Shown here piece after piece: positions 55,183 through 64,000 of a DNA stretch of 64,000 bases. The notes below the pieces were generated by a model, which searched no databases, had not been told where the DNA came from, and saw only the letters and a program-made list of their open reading frames with translations. The stretch is from positions 1 to 64,000 of the forward strand of contig JAJRRT010000107.1 in NCBI GenBank assembly GCA_024279255.1, in the 5' to 3' direction. The translations under genes were made by a program, and so were the position numbers. Every line of letters starts with the position of its first letter. Position 1 is the stretch's first letter. Origin of the DNA: Deltaproteobacteria bacterium (GTDB lineage: Bacteria > Desulfobacterota > Desulfuromonadia > Desulfuromonadales > Geopsychrobacteraceae).

Positions 55183-56568
55183 CTACTCGCCTGTATTTGC
55201 ACGAATCACCAGCGGGTCGCTGACAGTGCTGGCACTGTTCTGATCTGTCACCGTCAGTACGGCGCTATAAGTACCAACACTTGTGTAAATATGTTTTGGG
55301 TTACGCTTGGTACTGAAGGTCGAATCACCAAAATCCCAGCGATAGCTGATCGCGTCGCCGTCGGGATCATACGATTTTTTGCCTTTGAATTTGACTTTGA
55401 GCGGAGCCTTGCCTCTGGTCTTTTCTACCTTCACAATGACGACAGGCGGCTGGTTGGTCGATACCAGTGTCGAACCAACAACCACCGGCGGCTGTGGTAC
55501 GGGCAGCACCGGAGGAGGTGGCGTCTGCGTCACCGGCGGCAACGGCAACGGCGCAGCCGTGCCATTGGTCAGCAGAAACCCGTGAGATTGACCGTTCATC
55601 TGCCCGATACCGACAATATCACCCAGGTCATTGATCGCCAGGGCAGTCATCAGCACCCATTGCGGCGCATTCACCAAGGCGTTGAGGTCTTCCATCGCAG
55701 ATAAATATTTATTCACGAAGGCATGAGCAAGTGTGCCGGTGCCTGAACTGCCGACGACCGTGTTGGCTTCGTTAATATCCAGAGCACTGCTGTACGATCC
55801 CCCAGATAAGGTCCCCAGATCAGTCAGCAGCGTGCCATCGTAAATGAAAGCCTTTGCGTGACCTGTGGTGCCAGCGATCATATTGCTGTTGTTAATCGCG
55901 CTAGCCGACCCGCCTGACGAGGGCAGATAAGTTACCGCAGATGGACTCCGAATACTGCTATAGGGTGGCGAAATCATTATGGCCGACGACCCCGCCAACC
56001 CGTACCTGCGGCGACTACCCACGGTGATGCCGTTATCGTTGATATCAGCCATTTGGTAAATATCGGCATAAACGCCAAGCCGACGGCCGCGTGGGTAGAC
56101 CTGCGCGATCGCTATGTTCGACCACTGAGTGCCATCGAAGACCGCTGGATTGTACGGTACCGGTCTTGGCCGGTAGGGGTTACCCCCCGCCATGGCACCG
56201 GATACCTGGCCAAGGCTATTTATGCCGTAGGCGCTCTTTTCATCCCAGTTGAGCAGGTTGTTGCTGCTGTCCAGCACAAAAGCTCCGACCAGGGTATTGC
56301 CTGCTATCAGCCCGGCATCATTCACGGCATAGGCGACAGTCCCCTCCAGATCAGTCATCTGCCCGGTTGCGATCGAGTAATTAAATGCGGTCGTCACAGA
56401 CCGAGCGGTCGTACGTGAACCCACCACCACACCGGTGTTGTTAATGTCCTGCGGAACAACCCCTGCACCAAGATCGAACAATTCGTAGGCAAACACCGGG
56501 ACGCAAGCCAGAAGAACGATCAGGCCTGTCAAAATCAACCGGTAGCCAATATTACGTTGCCATGTCAT
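55183..56568 (-). CDS. Secreted HAF-repeat protein with C-terminal PKD domain
   Basis: A 461-residue exported protein with signal peptide (about 1-27). The body consists of HAF repeats: units of about 40-60 residues with the pattern DLGxxGGxxSxAxDINxxxxVVGxxxxxxxxxHAF (for example DLGTLSGGSYSSALDINEANTVVG). A Pro-rich linker (PLPLPPVTQTPPPPVLPVP) then leads to a PKD domain (about 378-461) ending in the AVLTVTD pattern. It is probably an adhesive or carbohydrate-binding surface protein. ATG 56568 follows AAAGGAG. A long AT-rich leader lies upstream. Confidence 0.8.
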   Translation of the reverse strand: MTWQRNIGYRLILTGLIVLLACVPVFAYELFDLGAGVVPQDINNTGVVVGSRTTARSVTTAFNYSIATGQMTDLEGTVAYAVNDAGLIAGNTLVGAFVLDSSNNLLNWDEKSAYGINSLGQVSGAMAGGNPYRPRPVPYNPAVFDGTQWSNIAIAQVYPRGRRLGVYADIYQMADINDNGITVGSRRRYGLAGSSAIMISPPYSSIRSPSAVTYLPSSGGSASAINNSNMIAGTTGHAKAFIYDGTLLTDLGTLSGGSYSSALDINEANTVVGSSGTGTLAHAFVNKYLSAMEDLNALVNAPQWVLMTALAINDLGDIVGIGQMNGQSHGFLLTNGTAAPLPLPPVTQTPPPPVLPVPQPPVVVGSTLVSTNQPPVVIVKVEKTRGKAPLKVKFKGKKSYDPDGDAISYRWDFGDSTFSTKRNPKHIYTSVGTYSAVLTVTDQNSASTVSDPLVIRANTGE

Positions 56569-57208
56569 GTCAGAAACTCCTTTCATATGAAATAAGTTCT
56601 GCCGGCGGCAAATAAAAAGACCACCAGCATTGATCCTCTGGCAGCCCGACAGACATGAGAGGCAATCACCCGGCAAAAGGCTTGTTCTCCTGTAGTCCCA
56701 TAGCTTTGCGTCCCACAGTTTCCCGTGGTTTGCTCTTTTCAAAGGCATATCGCTGAATCAGCGATACCTCACAAACAAATTGTTAAATTCCTCCATCGTT
56801 GATTGTTAGTTAAGTTCATAACTCTTGAAATACGTTACCAAAACTACCGAGTATAAATATATACGTTTTGATCATAATTTAAATTTTAATTATCAAATAT
56901 ATTTAGTCGACTATTAATAGTGTTTTCTTGATTTATCCACAGAGCATTGAATAAAACTCACCCATACAACACTATAGATTTATAGATGAAAATCATACTC
57001 ACTTCAATTACTGAACAATAAGTTCGTGACCTTTGACTATTAAGTAATTTGTTTATTTTTCCATTTGTCATTAACTAACAAATACGAATTGTTAGTTAAC
57101 GCATAAATAGATGACGCATTAACCTTAACGAATATTGCGGGTTAACGCAGTAAGGAACTACAGATAAGTTCACAAGGCAATAAGTGGCACAGCCTCATCA
57201 AGGTCTAA
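56569..57208. other. AT-rich intergenic region with repeated TTGTTAGTTAA
   Basis: No gene seen in 640 bases. Much of 56800-57150 is clearly AT-richer than its surroundings. TTGTTAGTTAA or its near copy occurs at about 56804-56814, and as an 11-base perfect inverted repeat at 57071-57081 and 57089-57099 with a seven-base spacer. The reason for the repeats is unknown; they could be operator sites for the HAF/PKD gene at 56568. Confidence 0.6.
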
Positions 57209-59128
57209 TCAAACAAACAAGTCAGACAGCGGCTCGTGATGATAGATGGCCAACCGGTCGCTAGCGCGGGTGATGGCGACATACAACAGGTTTTTCCCCA
57301 GCTCGGTTACCGGGTAAGACTTCGGCACAGGATTCCAGAGAATCACGCCCGAAAACTCCAGGCCTTTGACCTGATGCACATTGGTAATGAGAATACCCGG
57401 TTCAAAGGAGAGGTCAGCGGTCTGCAGGCGTACCCCCGGCAGACCCTTAAGAGCGGCATAAACCGATGCGGCCTCATGCTTGAACCGACAAATAATCGCG
57501 GTGAGGCTAGTTTGCTCGCGCGTCAGCAGGGCTCCGACCGCGCGGCGCAGGTGGCTGAGCGACTCGGTCTGGGTAGCAAAGTCACGAAAGCGCGGGTCCG
57601 GGCCTTCGTTAATAACCCGACCGACCGGGCGCCCAGAAACCCGTGAGGCCAGAGCCATGATCTGGCGGGTCGAACGATAGCTGATATCGAGTTCCCCCGA
57701 GGAGAGACCCGCATTCTTGAGCTCCAACTGAAAGGTGGAGAACCCGGCCGAGTCGACAAAATCGAGGATCTTCTGTTTCTCATCGGCGCAGACCGTGAGG
57801 CTGCGCTTGCCGGTGGTAGCCAACATCAGGGCGTGAAGTTCCACCAGCGACAAATCCTGCGCCTCATCGATCAGCACATGATCATACCAGCCGAGGGCAT
57901 CGGAAATCTCCAGCCCTTTCCTACGCAATTGGGCCAGCAGAATCAGCGGACCGGCATCGTCAAAAGCGATCTCCCTGCTCTGCCCCTCCAACAGTCGTCG
58001 TCCCTCGCGGGCCAGTGACTCAATCTGCGCTGAATCACCCAGGTGTCGGCGGCACAGGGCTGAATCGGCGTAGACCCTCCCCAGATCTTCAAGCGGGGAG
58101 CACAGACTCTTTTTCGTCACATATTCGAGCAAAGCGGCGTAAATGCCGGAGCTCTTTTTCAACCCGCTGAGCCCGCCGCCAACCTTGGGTGTAAAGTTCG
58201 CGGTAACCCCGAGGGAGCGCAACGCCTTGACCGCCCAGGAGTGGAAGGTCTCGACCGGTAGCTGATTGGTCAGCAGATCGACCGAGGTTTTCTTGACATA
58301 GTTGCGCAGCGATTTGTTGAACATCACCACCAGGCAACGCTTGGGGCGGAAACGTTCCGGCTGGTTGAAGATCAGGTAAGAGAGCCGATGCAGGGCGACC
58401 GTGGTCTTACCGCAACCGGCGCCACCAGTCAGATAGAGACAACCCTCACTCTCACGCGTGATCAGTCCGAATTGCTCACGCGAGATCAACGAGACGATGT
58501 CGACCATGCGATGGTCGCCGCTCGCCTCCTTCTTGACGACGCTGGCGTTCTGCTGACCGATATCGCTCCACAGGCCGTCCCGCTTTTCGAAGGAACCGGT
58601 CCCGGTCTGCAATGAGCGCAGTTCGCGGTTGGCTATGCCATAGACGAGCTTCTTTTCGATCTTGCCGGTCCGCTCGCGGTCGCCGATATCGTCTTCGTAA
58701 TCTTCCCCCTCGTCCCATTCGTAATAGAGCTTCGAAACTTGCGCCTTACGCCAGTCGGTGACCACAACCCGCGAACCAGCCATCAGCCCCTGTTTACCAA
58801 GCAGAATATGTCTGCGACCGATGGCCGGGTCGTCATCGCAAATCGCCAACCCGGCGAGGTAAGGACTCGTCAGCTGTTCAAAAGGGGGGAGATATTTGTA
58901 CGGGTCGTACTGAGCGAGACGCATCATCTCAAGCGTCAGTTTATCTTTTTCACGCGGATTGTTGGACTCGAGACGTTCGGCTTTCAGCGCCCGAATTTTC
59001 CGGTCGTGGCTGGCAATCTGCTCCTTGCGATCCTGATTGTAACGGTCAGCCGCCTGACAGATTTCACTAAGGCGCTGCTCTTCTGTAGAGATGTCGGCCG
59101 CCGTTGCGGGATCAAGGGTGTCGGGCAT
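57209..59128 (-). CDS. HelD/UvrD-like superfamily 1 helicase
   Basis: About 639 residues. Walker A GGAGCGKTT and the DEAQ-box (LIDEAQDLS) are clear, and the later motifs STRQIMALAS, VHQVKGLEFSGVIL and LLYVAITRASDRLAIY show the second RecA lobe. The N-terminal 180 residues are charged and coiled-coil-like, as in HelD-type (helicase IV) proteins that bind RNA polymerase. ATG 59128 is chosen over the upstream TTG. The gene lies on the same strand as cmoB-cmoA but about 70 bases after them. Confidence 0.85.
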   Translation of the reverse strand: MPDTLDPATAADISTEEQRLSEICQAADRYNQDRKEQIASHDRKIRALKAERLESNNPREKDKLTLEMMRLAQYDPYKYLPPFEQLTSPYLAGLAICDDDPAIGRRHILLGKQGLMAGSRVVVTDWRKAQVSKLYYEWDEGEDYEDDIGDRERTGKIEKKLVYGIANRELRSLQTGTGSFEKRDGLWSDIGQQNASVVKKEASGDHRMVDIVSLISREQFGLITRESEGCLYLTGGAGCGKTTVALHRLSYLIFNQPERFRPKRCLVVMFNKSLRNYVKKTSVDLLTNQLPVETFHSWAVKALRSLGVTANFTPKVGGGLSGLKKSSGIYAALLEYVTKKSLCSPLEDLGRVYADSALCRRHLGDSAQIESLAREGRRLLEGQSREIAFDDAGPLILLAQLRRKGLEISDALGWYDHVLIDEAQDLSLVELHALMLATTGKRSLTVCADEKQKILDFVDSAGFSTFQLELKNAGLSSGELDISYRSTRQIMALASRVSGRPVGRVINEGPDPRFRDFATQTESLSHLRRAVGALLTREQTSLTAIICRFKHEAASVYAALKGLPGVRLQTADLSFEPGILITNVHQVKGLEFSGVILWNPVPKSYPVTELGKNLLYVAITRASDRLAIYHHEPLSDLFV

Positions 59129-59200
59129 AGCTGTTCTCAATCAGAGGGAGTGACTATTCGCAAAAAAGAGCAGGGACGATAGCTGCTTTGAAGTGGAACT

Positions 59201-60202
59201 TCAACTCCCTATTTTTTCTTGCAGATTAGTTATGGCTTTAGTTGCGACAAAGGTCGCTCTCAGCGGGGCCGGATGTCCTTCAATGGTTTTGTGCGGATCT
59301 TGCGGATCGAGATAGTCGGCCAGCGACTCAAAGCTCATCCACTCGGTGCGGCGTTGCTCCTTGGTACTGGTACGGTTGATATCGACGCAGGTAATATCGG
59401 TGAAACCACAACGTTGTAACCATAAAGTCAGGGCGGCAATCGAAGGGAGGAACCAGACATTGCGCATCTTTGCATAACGCCCTTCCGGCATGAAAATCGT
59501 CTCCTGATCCCCTTCGACAATCAGGGTTTCGAGGATGAGTTCACCACCGGAGCGCAAACAGCCCTTTAACTCAAGCAAATGATCAAGCGGTGAACGGCGA
59601 TGATAGAGCACCCCCATCGAAAAGACGCTGTCGAAGCAACCCAGCCCAGCCGGAAGATCTTCCAACCCCAGCGGCAGAACATGATGCTGAGCATCGGCCA
59701 GATAACGCTGCATCACCAGGAATTGCATGACAAAAACCAGAAACGGGTCGATGCCAAGGACGAACTCCGCTCCAGCGCCACGCATCCGCCAACCGTGATA
59801 GCCATTTCCACAGCCGATATCGAGGACTTTGCGACCCGCCAGTGATTGAATATGCGGCAGGACACGCTCCCATTTCCAGTCGGAACGCCATTCGGTATCG
59901 ATATCGATCCCGAACAGATTGAATGGTCCTTTGCGCCAGGGATGAAAGGCTTTGAGTTGGGCCTTAAATTCTTCACGGCTGACAGCACCAAGGTCTTCAG
60001 ACCGGCCAATCTCAACCCCGGATTTAAGCTCGACCTGTGAGGGCCGTATCTCCGGCAACACCTGAATGGCTGTTTGCCAACCGGCCAGCTGCCCGTTCTT
60101 TGCTAAAGAGAGTTTTTCCGGCAGGAGGCGACGCAGCTCCTGCGCCCACTGCTGCAGGCCAAGCGCTTCAAGTTGTGGATATAAAGACTGATAGAAGATC
60201 AT
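59201..60202 (-). CDS. cmoB: tRNA U34 carboxymethyltransferase CmoB
   Basis: A 333-residue SAM-like enzyme that transfers a carboxymethyl group from carboxy-SAM to 5-hydroxyuridine at tRNA position 34. It has [16 protein letters not shown] (binding loop), [23 protein letters not shown], and the family C-terminus [26 protein letters not shown] 60202 overlaps the cmoA stop by four bases (ATGA), so the two are coupled. It is the partner of CmoA, which makes carboxy-SAM. Confidence 0.95.
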   Translation of the reverse strand: MIFYQSLYPQLEALGLQQWAQELRRLLPEKLSLAKNGQLAGWQTAIQVLPEIRPSQVELKSGVEIGRSEDLGAVSREEFKAQLKAFHPWRKGPFNLFGIDIDTEWRSDWKWERVLPHIQSLAGRKVLDIGCGNGYHGWRMRGAGAEFVLGIDPFLVFVMQFLVMQRYLADAQHHVLPLGLEDLPAGLGCFDSVFSMGVLYHRRSPLDHLLELKGCLRSGGELILETLIVEGDQETIFMPEGRYAKMRNVWFLPSIAALTLWLQRCGFTDITCVDINRTSTKEQRRTEWMSFESLADYLDPQDPHKTIEGHPAPLRATFVATKAITNLQEKIGS

Positions 60203-60960
60203 TTTATCGCAACCAGTGAGGCAAAGTTGAAGCACTGGAACCAGAGTTCAGAAAAAACAAAACCCGCTGCTTGCAGGCGCTGCTGATGACAGGTCAGAGT
60301 CTCTGGAATCATCACATTTTCCAACGCCGTACGCTTTTGGCTGATCTCCAGATCGCTGTAGCCATTGGCCCTCTTAAAGTCGAGCTGTAGTTCGTCTTGA
60401 AGCTGCTGCCGGTCTGGATGCTCAAAGGCAATTTTCTCTGACAAAATCAAAATACCACCAGGTTTTAAGCCCTGATAAATCCGCTTGATCAAATTCAGGC
60501 GCTCGACCAGGGGGATGAACTGCAAGGTCAGGTTCATCACCACGACCGATGCGTTCTCAATGCTGACATCCTGCAGATCGGCACAGACCATCTTGACTGG
60601 AACAATTGAAGCGCTATCGCGCTCTAAAAGCTCTCGCGCCCGCTCAATCATCGCCGGTGAATTATCGACGGCAATAATCTCACAATCAACCTGACAAATG
60701 CGTTGTCGCATCGCTAGGCTGACCGCCCCTAACGAACACCCCAGGTCATAACATTGGCTGCCTGCCTGTGCATATTTCGCCGCCAGAATCCCGATATTGG
60801 AAATCATCATCCCGTAACCGGGGACCGAGCGCTGAATCATGTCTGGAAAGACATCGGCGACCCGTTCATCAAACTGAAAATCGATAATTCCACTCAAGGG
60901 CGTAGCGTAAATTGCATCTTGTTTTTTTATCACAGCACGATTGTCCTTCTTATTTTGCAT
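60199..60960 (-). CDS. cmoA: Carboxy-S-adenosyl-L-methionine synthase CmoA
   Basis: A 253-residue enzyme that makes carboxy-SAM from SAM and prephenate for wobble uridine modification by CmoB. It has [22 protein letters not shown] (the family N-terminus), [16 protein letters not shown] (SAM loop), and [22 protein letters not shown]. The start lacks a strong SD. It is the first gene of the cmoA-cmoB operon. Confidence 0.95.
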   Translation of the reverse strand: MQNKKDNRAVIKKQDAIYATPLSGIIDFQFDERVADVFPDMIQRSVPGYGMMISNIGILAAKYAQAGSQCYDLGCSLGAVSLAMRQRICQVDCEIIAVDNSPAMIERARELLERDSASIVPVKMVCADLQDVSIENASVVVMNLTLQFIPLVERLNLIKRIYQGLKPGGILILSEKIAFEHPDRQQLQDELQLDFKRANGYSDLEISQKRTALENVMIPETLTCHQQRLQAAGFVFSELWFQCFNFASLVAIK

Positions 60961-61089
60961 ACAGACGGGAAATCAATTTGGACTGAAGGGAAAAAAGAGT
61001 CAAAGAAAAAAACCAGCCACCATAGTGACCAGAAGCCTGTCTAACTTAACGAGCCGAAGTGAAAATTCTTGAAGGAAGGACTTAGCCTC

Positions 61090-63474
61090 TCACTCGACAG
61101 GGCCGATCTCGACGGCAATCGTCTGCGTCAAGGTCGAAGGGAGCAAGCACCTGCCGGTATCGTTGCAGGCCTGGGCCTTGACCCGCACCTCGAGCTGCGC
61201 TTCCCTTTCGCCCGGCAACTGAACAGGGGTCAGCTCGGAGAGAATCTGTACCTGTTCTTTGTAGAGGCCGAGTTTCCCCAATGGCGAATCAACCTGATAG
61301 CCGGTGGGGTAATCCGGCCGCAGCCGCAGTTCTCCTCCACTAATTTGTGCCTCAACGCTGGTGGGCAGAAGAAAATCGAGGCTGGCAGGATTGGACACCA
61401 GATGCCATCCTACGTCCATATCCAGCTCCACCTCCAGCCGGGTGGTACGCCTGGGCACAAGTCTCCCCGGAGAAAGGCTGGCATGCATACGCAGCACATC
61501 GGAGGTATGCACCTGTAGAGGGCCAGTCGTTTCTCTCTCAGTTGACGAAACTGGCGAACCGAGACGGTTGTAATCGATCAAAGCGACCAGCATATAAGGG
61601 AGCGCATGTGGGGCTCTCTTGAGATAGGGACCAAAGGCTCTCATCGTCTGCTCGACATAGCTGCGGTAGGCGGTGGGATGCTCCTTAGCCAGCCGGGTCA
61701 GTCCCTGCGCCGCCAAACTGTTAGCCGCAGGGATAGCACCATCGAAGGAAGACTTGGGCCTGATCAGCAGATTCTCGACGCTCTGCTGTGCAAAGTGAAA
61801 TCCACCCGTCTGGTCCCAGAATTTTTCGATCATCTGATCAGCCAATCGAATCGCCTCGGCCTGCCACCGTCGCCCTCCTTCTGCCCGGGACAGTTCCGTC
61901 AGCGCCAGAATCATAGCCGCATAATCATCCAGATAAGCTGGCAGTTTGGACTGCCCCTGCCGCAACACATGCAGCAGTTCCCCTTGGCGGGTTTGTAAAA
62001 GGGACAAGATCTGACGAGCGGCACGTTCCGCCATACGGGTAAAGTCAGGACGGTGCAAAACCTGACCGGCATAGGCCAAAGCCTCAATCATCAAACCGTT
62101 CCAGGAGGTGATGATCTTGTCATCCTGCAGAGGCTGCGGTTCCTGACTCTGACGGGCCTTTAACAGACGGCTGCGGATACTATCAAGCTGAGCCAGCAGC
62201 GGCTCTCTCTCAAGCGCTGCGGCCTGCTGGATTTGCTGATAACTCCAGGGCCGATAGAGAATATATTGTCCTTCAAAGTTTGGTTCAGCATCGAATCCGT
62301 AGACCTTGGCAGCCAAGGTGAATTCTTTGGGAGTGAGCAGTTTGCGCAGATCCTCCCGTTGCCAGATGTAGGACCTTCCCTCTTCTCCCTCTACGCCCGA
62401 ATCCTGCGCCGAGTAAAAAAGACCCTCGCTCGAAGTCATCTCGCGCTGAACATAGGCGACAATATCTTCGGACGTGCGCCGAAAATCGGGATTTCTGGTT
62501 AACTGATAGGCATGGGCATAAGCCTTCAGCAACTGGGCATTGTCATAAAGCATTTTTTCAAAATGGGGCACCAGCCAGTGACTGTCCGTGGAGTAGCGGT
62601 GGAAGCCCCCGGCCAGTTGATCATAGATCCCTCCCCGGGCCATGGCATCCAGAGTCTTGCTCACCATATCCAGGCTCGTGCGGTTGCCATTGACCTCATA
62701 ATCTTTCAGCAACAGCTCAAGTACGGCCGGACGTGGAAACTTGGGGGCACCCCCAAAACCACCGACATCAGCATCAAAGATACTGGCAAAACGCTTTACC
62801 CCATCGGCGGCCAAGGTTTCCGCAGGAAGGGCCCCGGTTCTGCGGCCTTGCATGCTCTCGATGCTCTGCAGCCTTGCTGTTACCTCATCCGCCCGCTTTT
62901 GCAGGTTTAGCTGCTGCGTGCTCCAAAGTGTGGAAATCTGTTCCAGGATCTGATTAAACTGTGGATTCGGAATATAGGTGCCAGCGTGAAAGGGTTTGAG
63001 TTCGGGAGTCAGAAAAACCGACATCGGCCAGCCCCCTCCCCCACCGCTCAAAAGCTGCACCGCCGACATGTAAATCTGGTCGACATCGGGCCTCTCTTCA
63101 CGATCGACCTTAATGCTGACAAAATTCCGATTCAAAATCCCGGCTGTAAATGAATTTTCAAAAGACTCGTGCTCCATGACCTGGCACCAATAGCAGGTGG
63201 AATAGCCGACAGAGAGAAAAATCGGCTTGTTTTCCTTGCGGGCCAGGGCAAAAGCCTCCTCACCCCAAGGGTACCAATCCACCGGGTTCCCGGCATGCTG
63301 TAACAGATAGGGGCTGGTTTCGAACTGCAAACGATTCATGGCTCTCCCGGTATCGACCTTGTTTCCTTCACTGGCAAAAACCACCAGGGGCGCCAACAGC
63401 AGCAGACCTAAGATACCAAGCCCGAGCATCAGCGCACCAACCGGTAACGGGTTGTATTCTGTCAGGGTCTTCAT
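61090..63474 (-). CDS. Secreted SSP411/YyaL-like protein fused to a DsbD alpha-like domain
   Basis: A 794-residue protein. A signal anchor (about 14-35) precedes the SSP411 (DUF255) thioredoxin-like domain with [23 protein letters not shown] and C94-x2-C97 in [15 protein letters not shown]. An (alpha/alpha)6-barrel (about 210-620) follows. The last 130 residues are like the DsbD N-terminal alpha domain, including [10 protein letters not shown]. Most SSP411 proteins are cytosolic and lack the last part. A DsbD-like gene directly upstream suggests electrons flow between the two. AAAGGA precedes the ATG. Confidence 0.85.
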   Translation of the reverse strand: MKTLTEYNPLPVGALMLGLGILGLLLLAPLVVFASEGNKVDTGRAMNRLQFETSPYLLQHAGNPVDWYPWGEEAFALARKENKPIFLSVGYSTCYWCQVMEHESFENSFTAGILNRNFVSIKVDREERPDVDQIYMSAVQLLSGGGGGWPMSVFLTPELKPFHAGTYIPNPQFNQILEQISTLWSTQQLNLQKRADEVTARLQSIESMQGRRTGALPAETLAADGVKRFASIFDADVGGFGGAPKFPRPAVLELLLKDYEVNGNRTSLDMVSKTLDAMARGGIYDQLAGGFHRYSTDSHWLVPHFEKMLYDNAQLLKAYAHAYQLTRNPDFRRTSEDIVAYVQREMTSSEGLFYSAQDSGVEGEEGRSYIWQREDLRKLLTPKEFTLAAKVYGFDAEPNFEGQYILYRPWSYQQIQQAAALEREPLLAQLDSIRSRLLKARQSQEPQPLQDDKIITSWNGLMIEALAYAGQVLHRPDFTRMAERAARQILSLLQTRQGELLHVLRQGQSKLPAYLDDYAAMILALTELSRAEGGRRWQAEAIRLADQMIEKFWDQTGGFHFAQQSVENLLIRPKSSFDGAIPAANSLAAQGLTRLAKEHPTAYRSYVEQTMRAFGPYLKRAPHALPYMLVALIDYNRLGSPVSSTERETTGPLQVHTSDVLRMHASLSPGRLVPRRTTRLEVELDMDVGWHLVSNPASLDFLLPTSVEAQISGGELRLRPDYPTGYQVDSPLGKLGLYKEQVQILSELTPVQLPGEREAQLEVRVKAQACNDTGRCLLPSTLTQTIAVEIGPVE

Positions 63475-63528
63475 CTCAGGTCCTTTCTGGAAATATCTGA
63501 AGAAAAGTGGGGTTCAGATGTAGCGCGC

Positions 63529-63999
63529 TTATCGGTCGGCGTGGCGCAAGGCCGAGGTCAGAGCCTCGGCGGTAAACAGGTCAGGTAGTCTCCGGACAAT
63601 CTCCTGTTGCCGATTGAGAACCAGAGCAAAAGGCAACCCGGCGCCACCAGAATCCAGCAACAACTGTAACTTGAGCGGATCCGAATCGGTCAGATCAACG
63701 CGAAAGGCCAACAGCCTGGTGTCCCTCGCGGCCTCAAGAACCTGAGTATCAGTATAGACTGTAGATTCCAGAACCTTGCAGTTCAGGCACCAGTCAGCGG
63801 TAAATTCAATGAGAATCGGCCGATCACCGGCCAAAGATGCCAGTACGGCTGTAGAATAAGGTTGCCAGTGCAGTTCACTGTCGAGCGAGCGTCCGTAAAA
63901 AGTGAAGAGAAGAGCCAAACTCACCACTGCGGTCAAGAGCGGCAGCATCCGGTTGGCCAAGCTCGGCCCGCAAAACCAGGATCTGACACCCCACAAAAA
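63529..63999 (-). CDS. DsbD-like thiol:disulfide interchange protein, C-terminal part, truncated by window edge
   Basis: The frame is open to the right edge, so the N-terminus, presumably the electron-carrying membrane domain, lies outside. The visible part begins with the end of a cytosolic-to-membrane segment and one helix (about residues 18-34 of the visible chain). A thioredoxin domain follows with FTADWCLNCK, the DsbD gamma-domain active site, and the cis-Pro strand LPFALVLN. It hands electrons to periplasmic partners. It lies 55 bases before the SSP411-DsbD-alpha gene on the same strand. Confidence 0.8.
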   Translation of the reverse strand, partial: FLWGVRSWFCGPSLANRMLPLLTAVVSLALLFTFYGRSLDSELHWQPYSTAVLASLAGDRPILIEFTADWCLNCKVLESTVYTDTQVLEAARDTRLLAFRVDLTDSDPLKLQLLLDSGGAGLPFALVLNRQQEIVRRLPDLFTAEALTSALRHADR

Positions 64000-64000
64000 C

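Overview
The window looks like a chromosomal segment of a marine or sediment deltaproteobacterium of the Desulfuromonadales type (Desulfuromonas, Pelobacter and Geobacter relatives). Pointers are a secreted triheme c7-type cytochrome, an MXAN_5187-like protein, many receiver, PilZ, GGDEF and EAL-HDOD proteins, a TesA/YbbA/YbbP locus, and use of selenocysteine. Coding density is high, genes lie in short operons on both strands, and convergent pairs are usually separated by good bidirectional terminators. I recognise no rRNA, tRNA, CRISPR array, transposase or prophage gene. This assignment is inferred from gene content, not from a phylogenetic marker.

Layout. 1-5 kb: an MXAN_5187-like fragment, a patatin-like hydrolase and a B12-binding radical SAM protein in a row, meeting a receiver-PilZ-GAF regulator. 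5-11 kb: a thioredoxin-like protein, then a heat-shock block (two Hsp20 genes and clpB) with a sigma-54 activator upstream; the Hsp20 leader can fold into a hairpin that buries the ribosome binding site. 10.5-14 kb: PilZ protein, EAL-HDOD protein, triheme cytochrome, glycerate-kinase-like protein. 14-19 kb: tesA divergent from ybbA-ybbP-rhomboid. 19-24 kb: MATE pump, glgC, small conserved proteins. 24-27 kb: TAXI lipoprotein, exported metallo-beta-lactamase-fold protein and an exported rhodanese whose reading frame passes through a UGA. 27-33 kb: receiver-GGDEF protein, radical SAM protein, membrane metalloprotease, TraB-like membrane protein. 33-39 kb: cation efflux, pseudouridine synthase, DbpA helicase, acetyltransferase and a 5'-3' exonuclease fused to RNase HI. 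39-43 kb: a selenocysteine peroxiredoxin, a GrdB/PrdB-like selenoprotein and two tandem exported thiosulfate sulfurtransferases. 43-51 kb: dehalogenase, membrane GGDEF protein, kinase-like protein, AMP nucleosidase, CBS protein, small envelope proteins and an iron-sulfur flavoprotein. 51-64 kb: U32 protein, response regulator, HAF/PKD secreted protein, HelD-like helicase, cmoA-cmoB, a secreted SSP411-like protein fused to a DsbD alpha-like domain, and the end of a DsbD-like protein.

The most notable result is three selenoprotein genes that an ordinary gene finder would truncate at UGA: a rhodanese (UGA at 26685-26687), a 2-Cys peroxiredoxin (UGA read on the minus strand at 39509-39507) and a GrdB/PrdB-like protein (minus strand, 40188-40186). 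Each continues in frame into conserved family sequence and each has a hairpin at the right distance after the UGA, with a G in the first two loop positions, as expected of a bacterial SECIS element. The GrdB-like gene carries a further in-frame UAG. Two of the three sit beside exported thiosulfate sulfurtransferases and the third follows an exported metallo-beta-lactamase-fold protein, which suggests thiol, persulfide or selenium redox chemistry in or near the periplasm. That functional link is inference.
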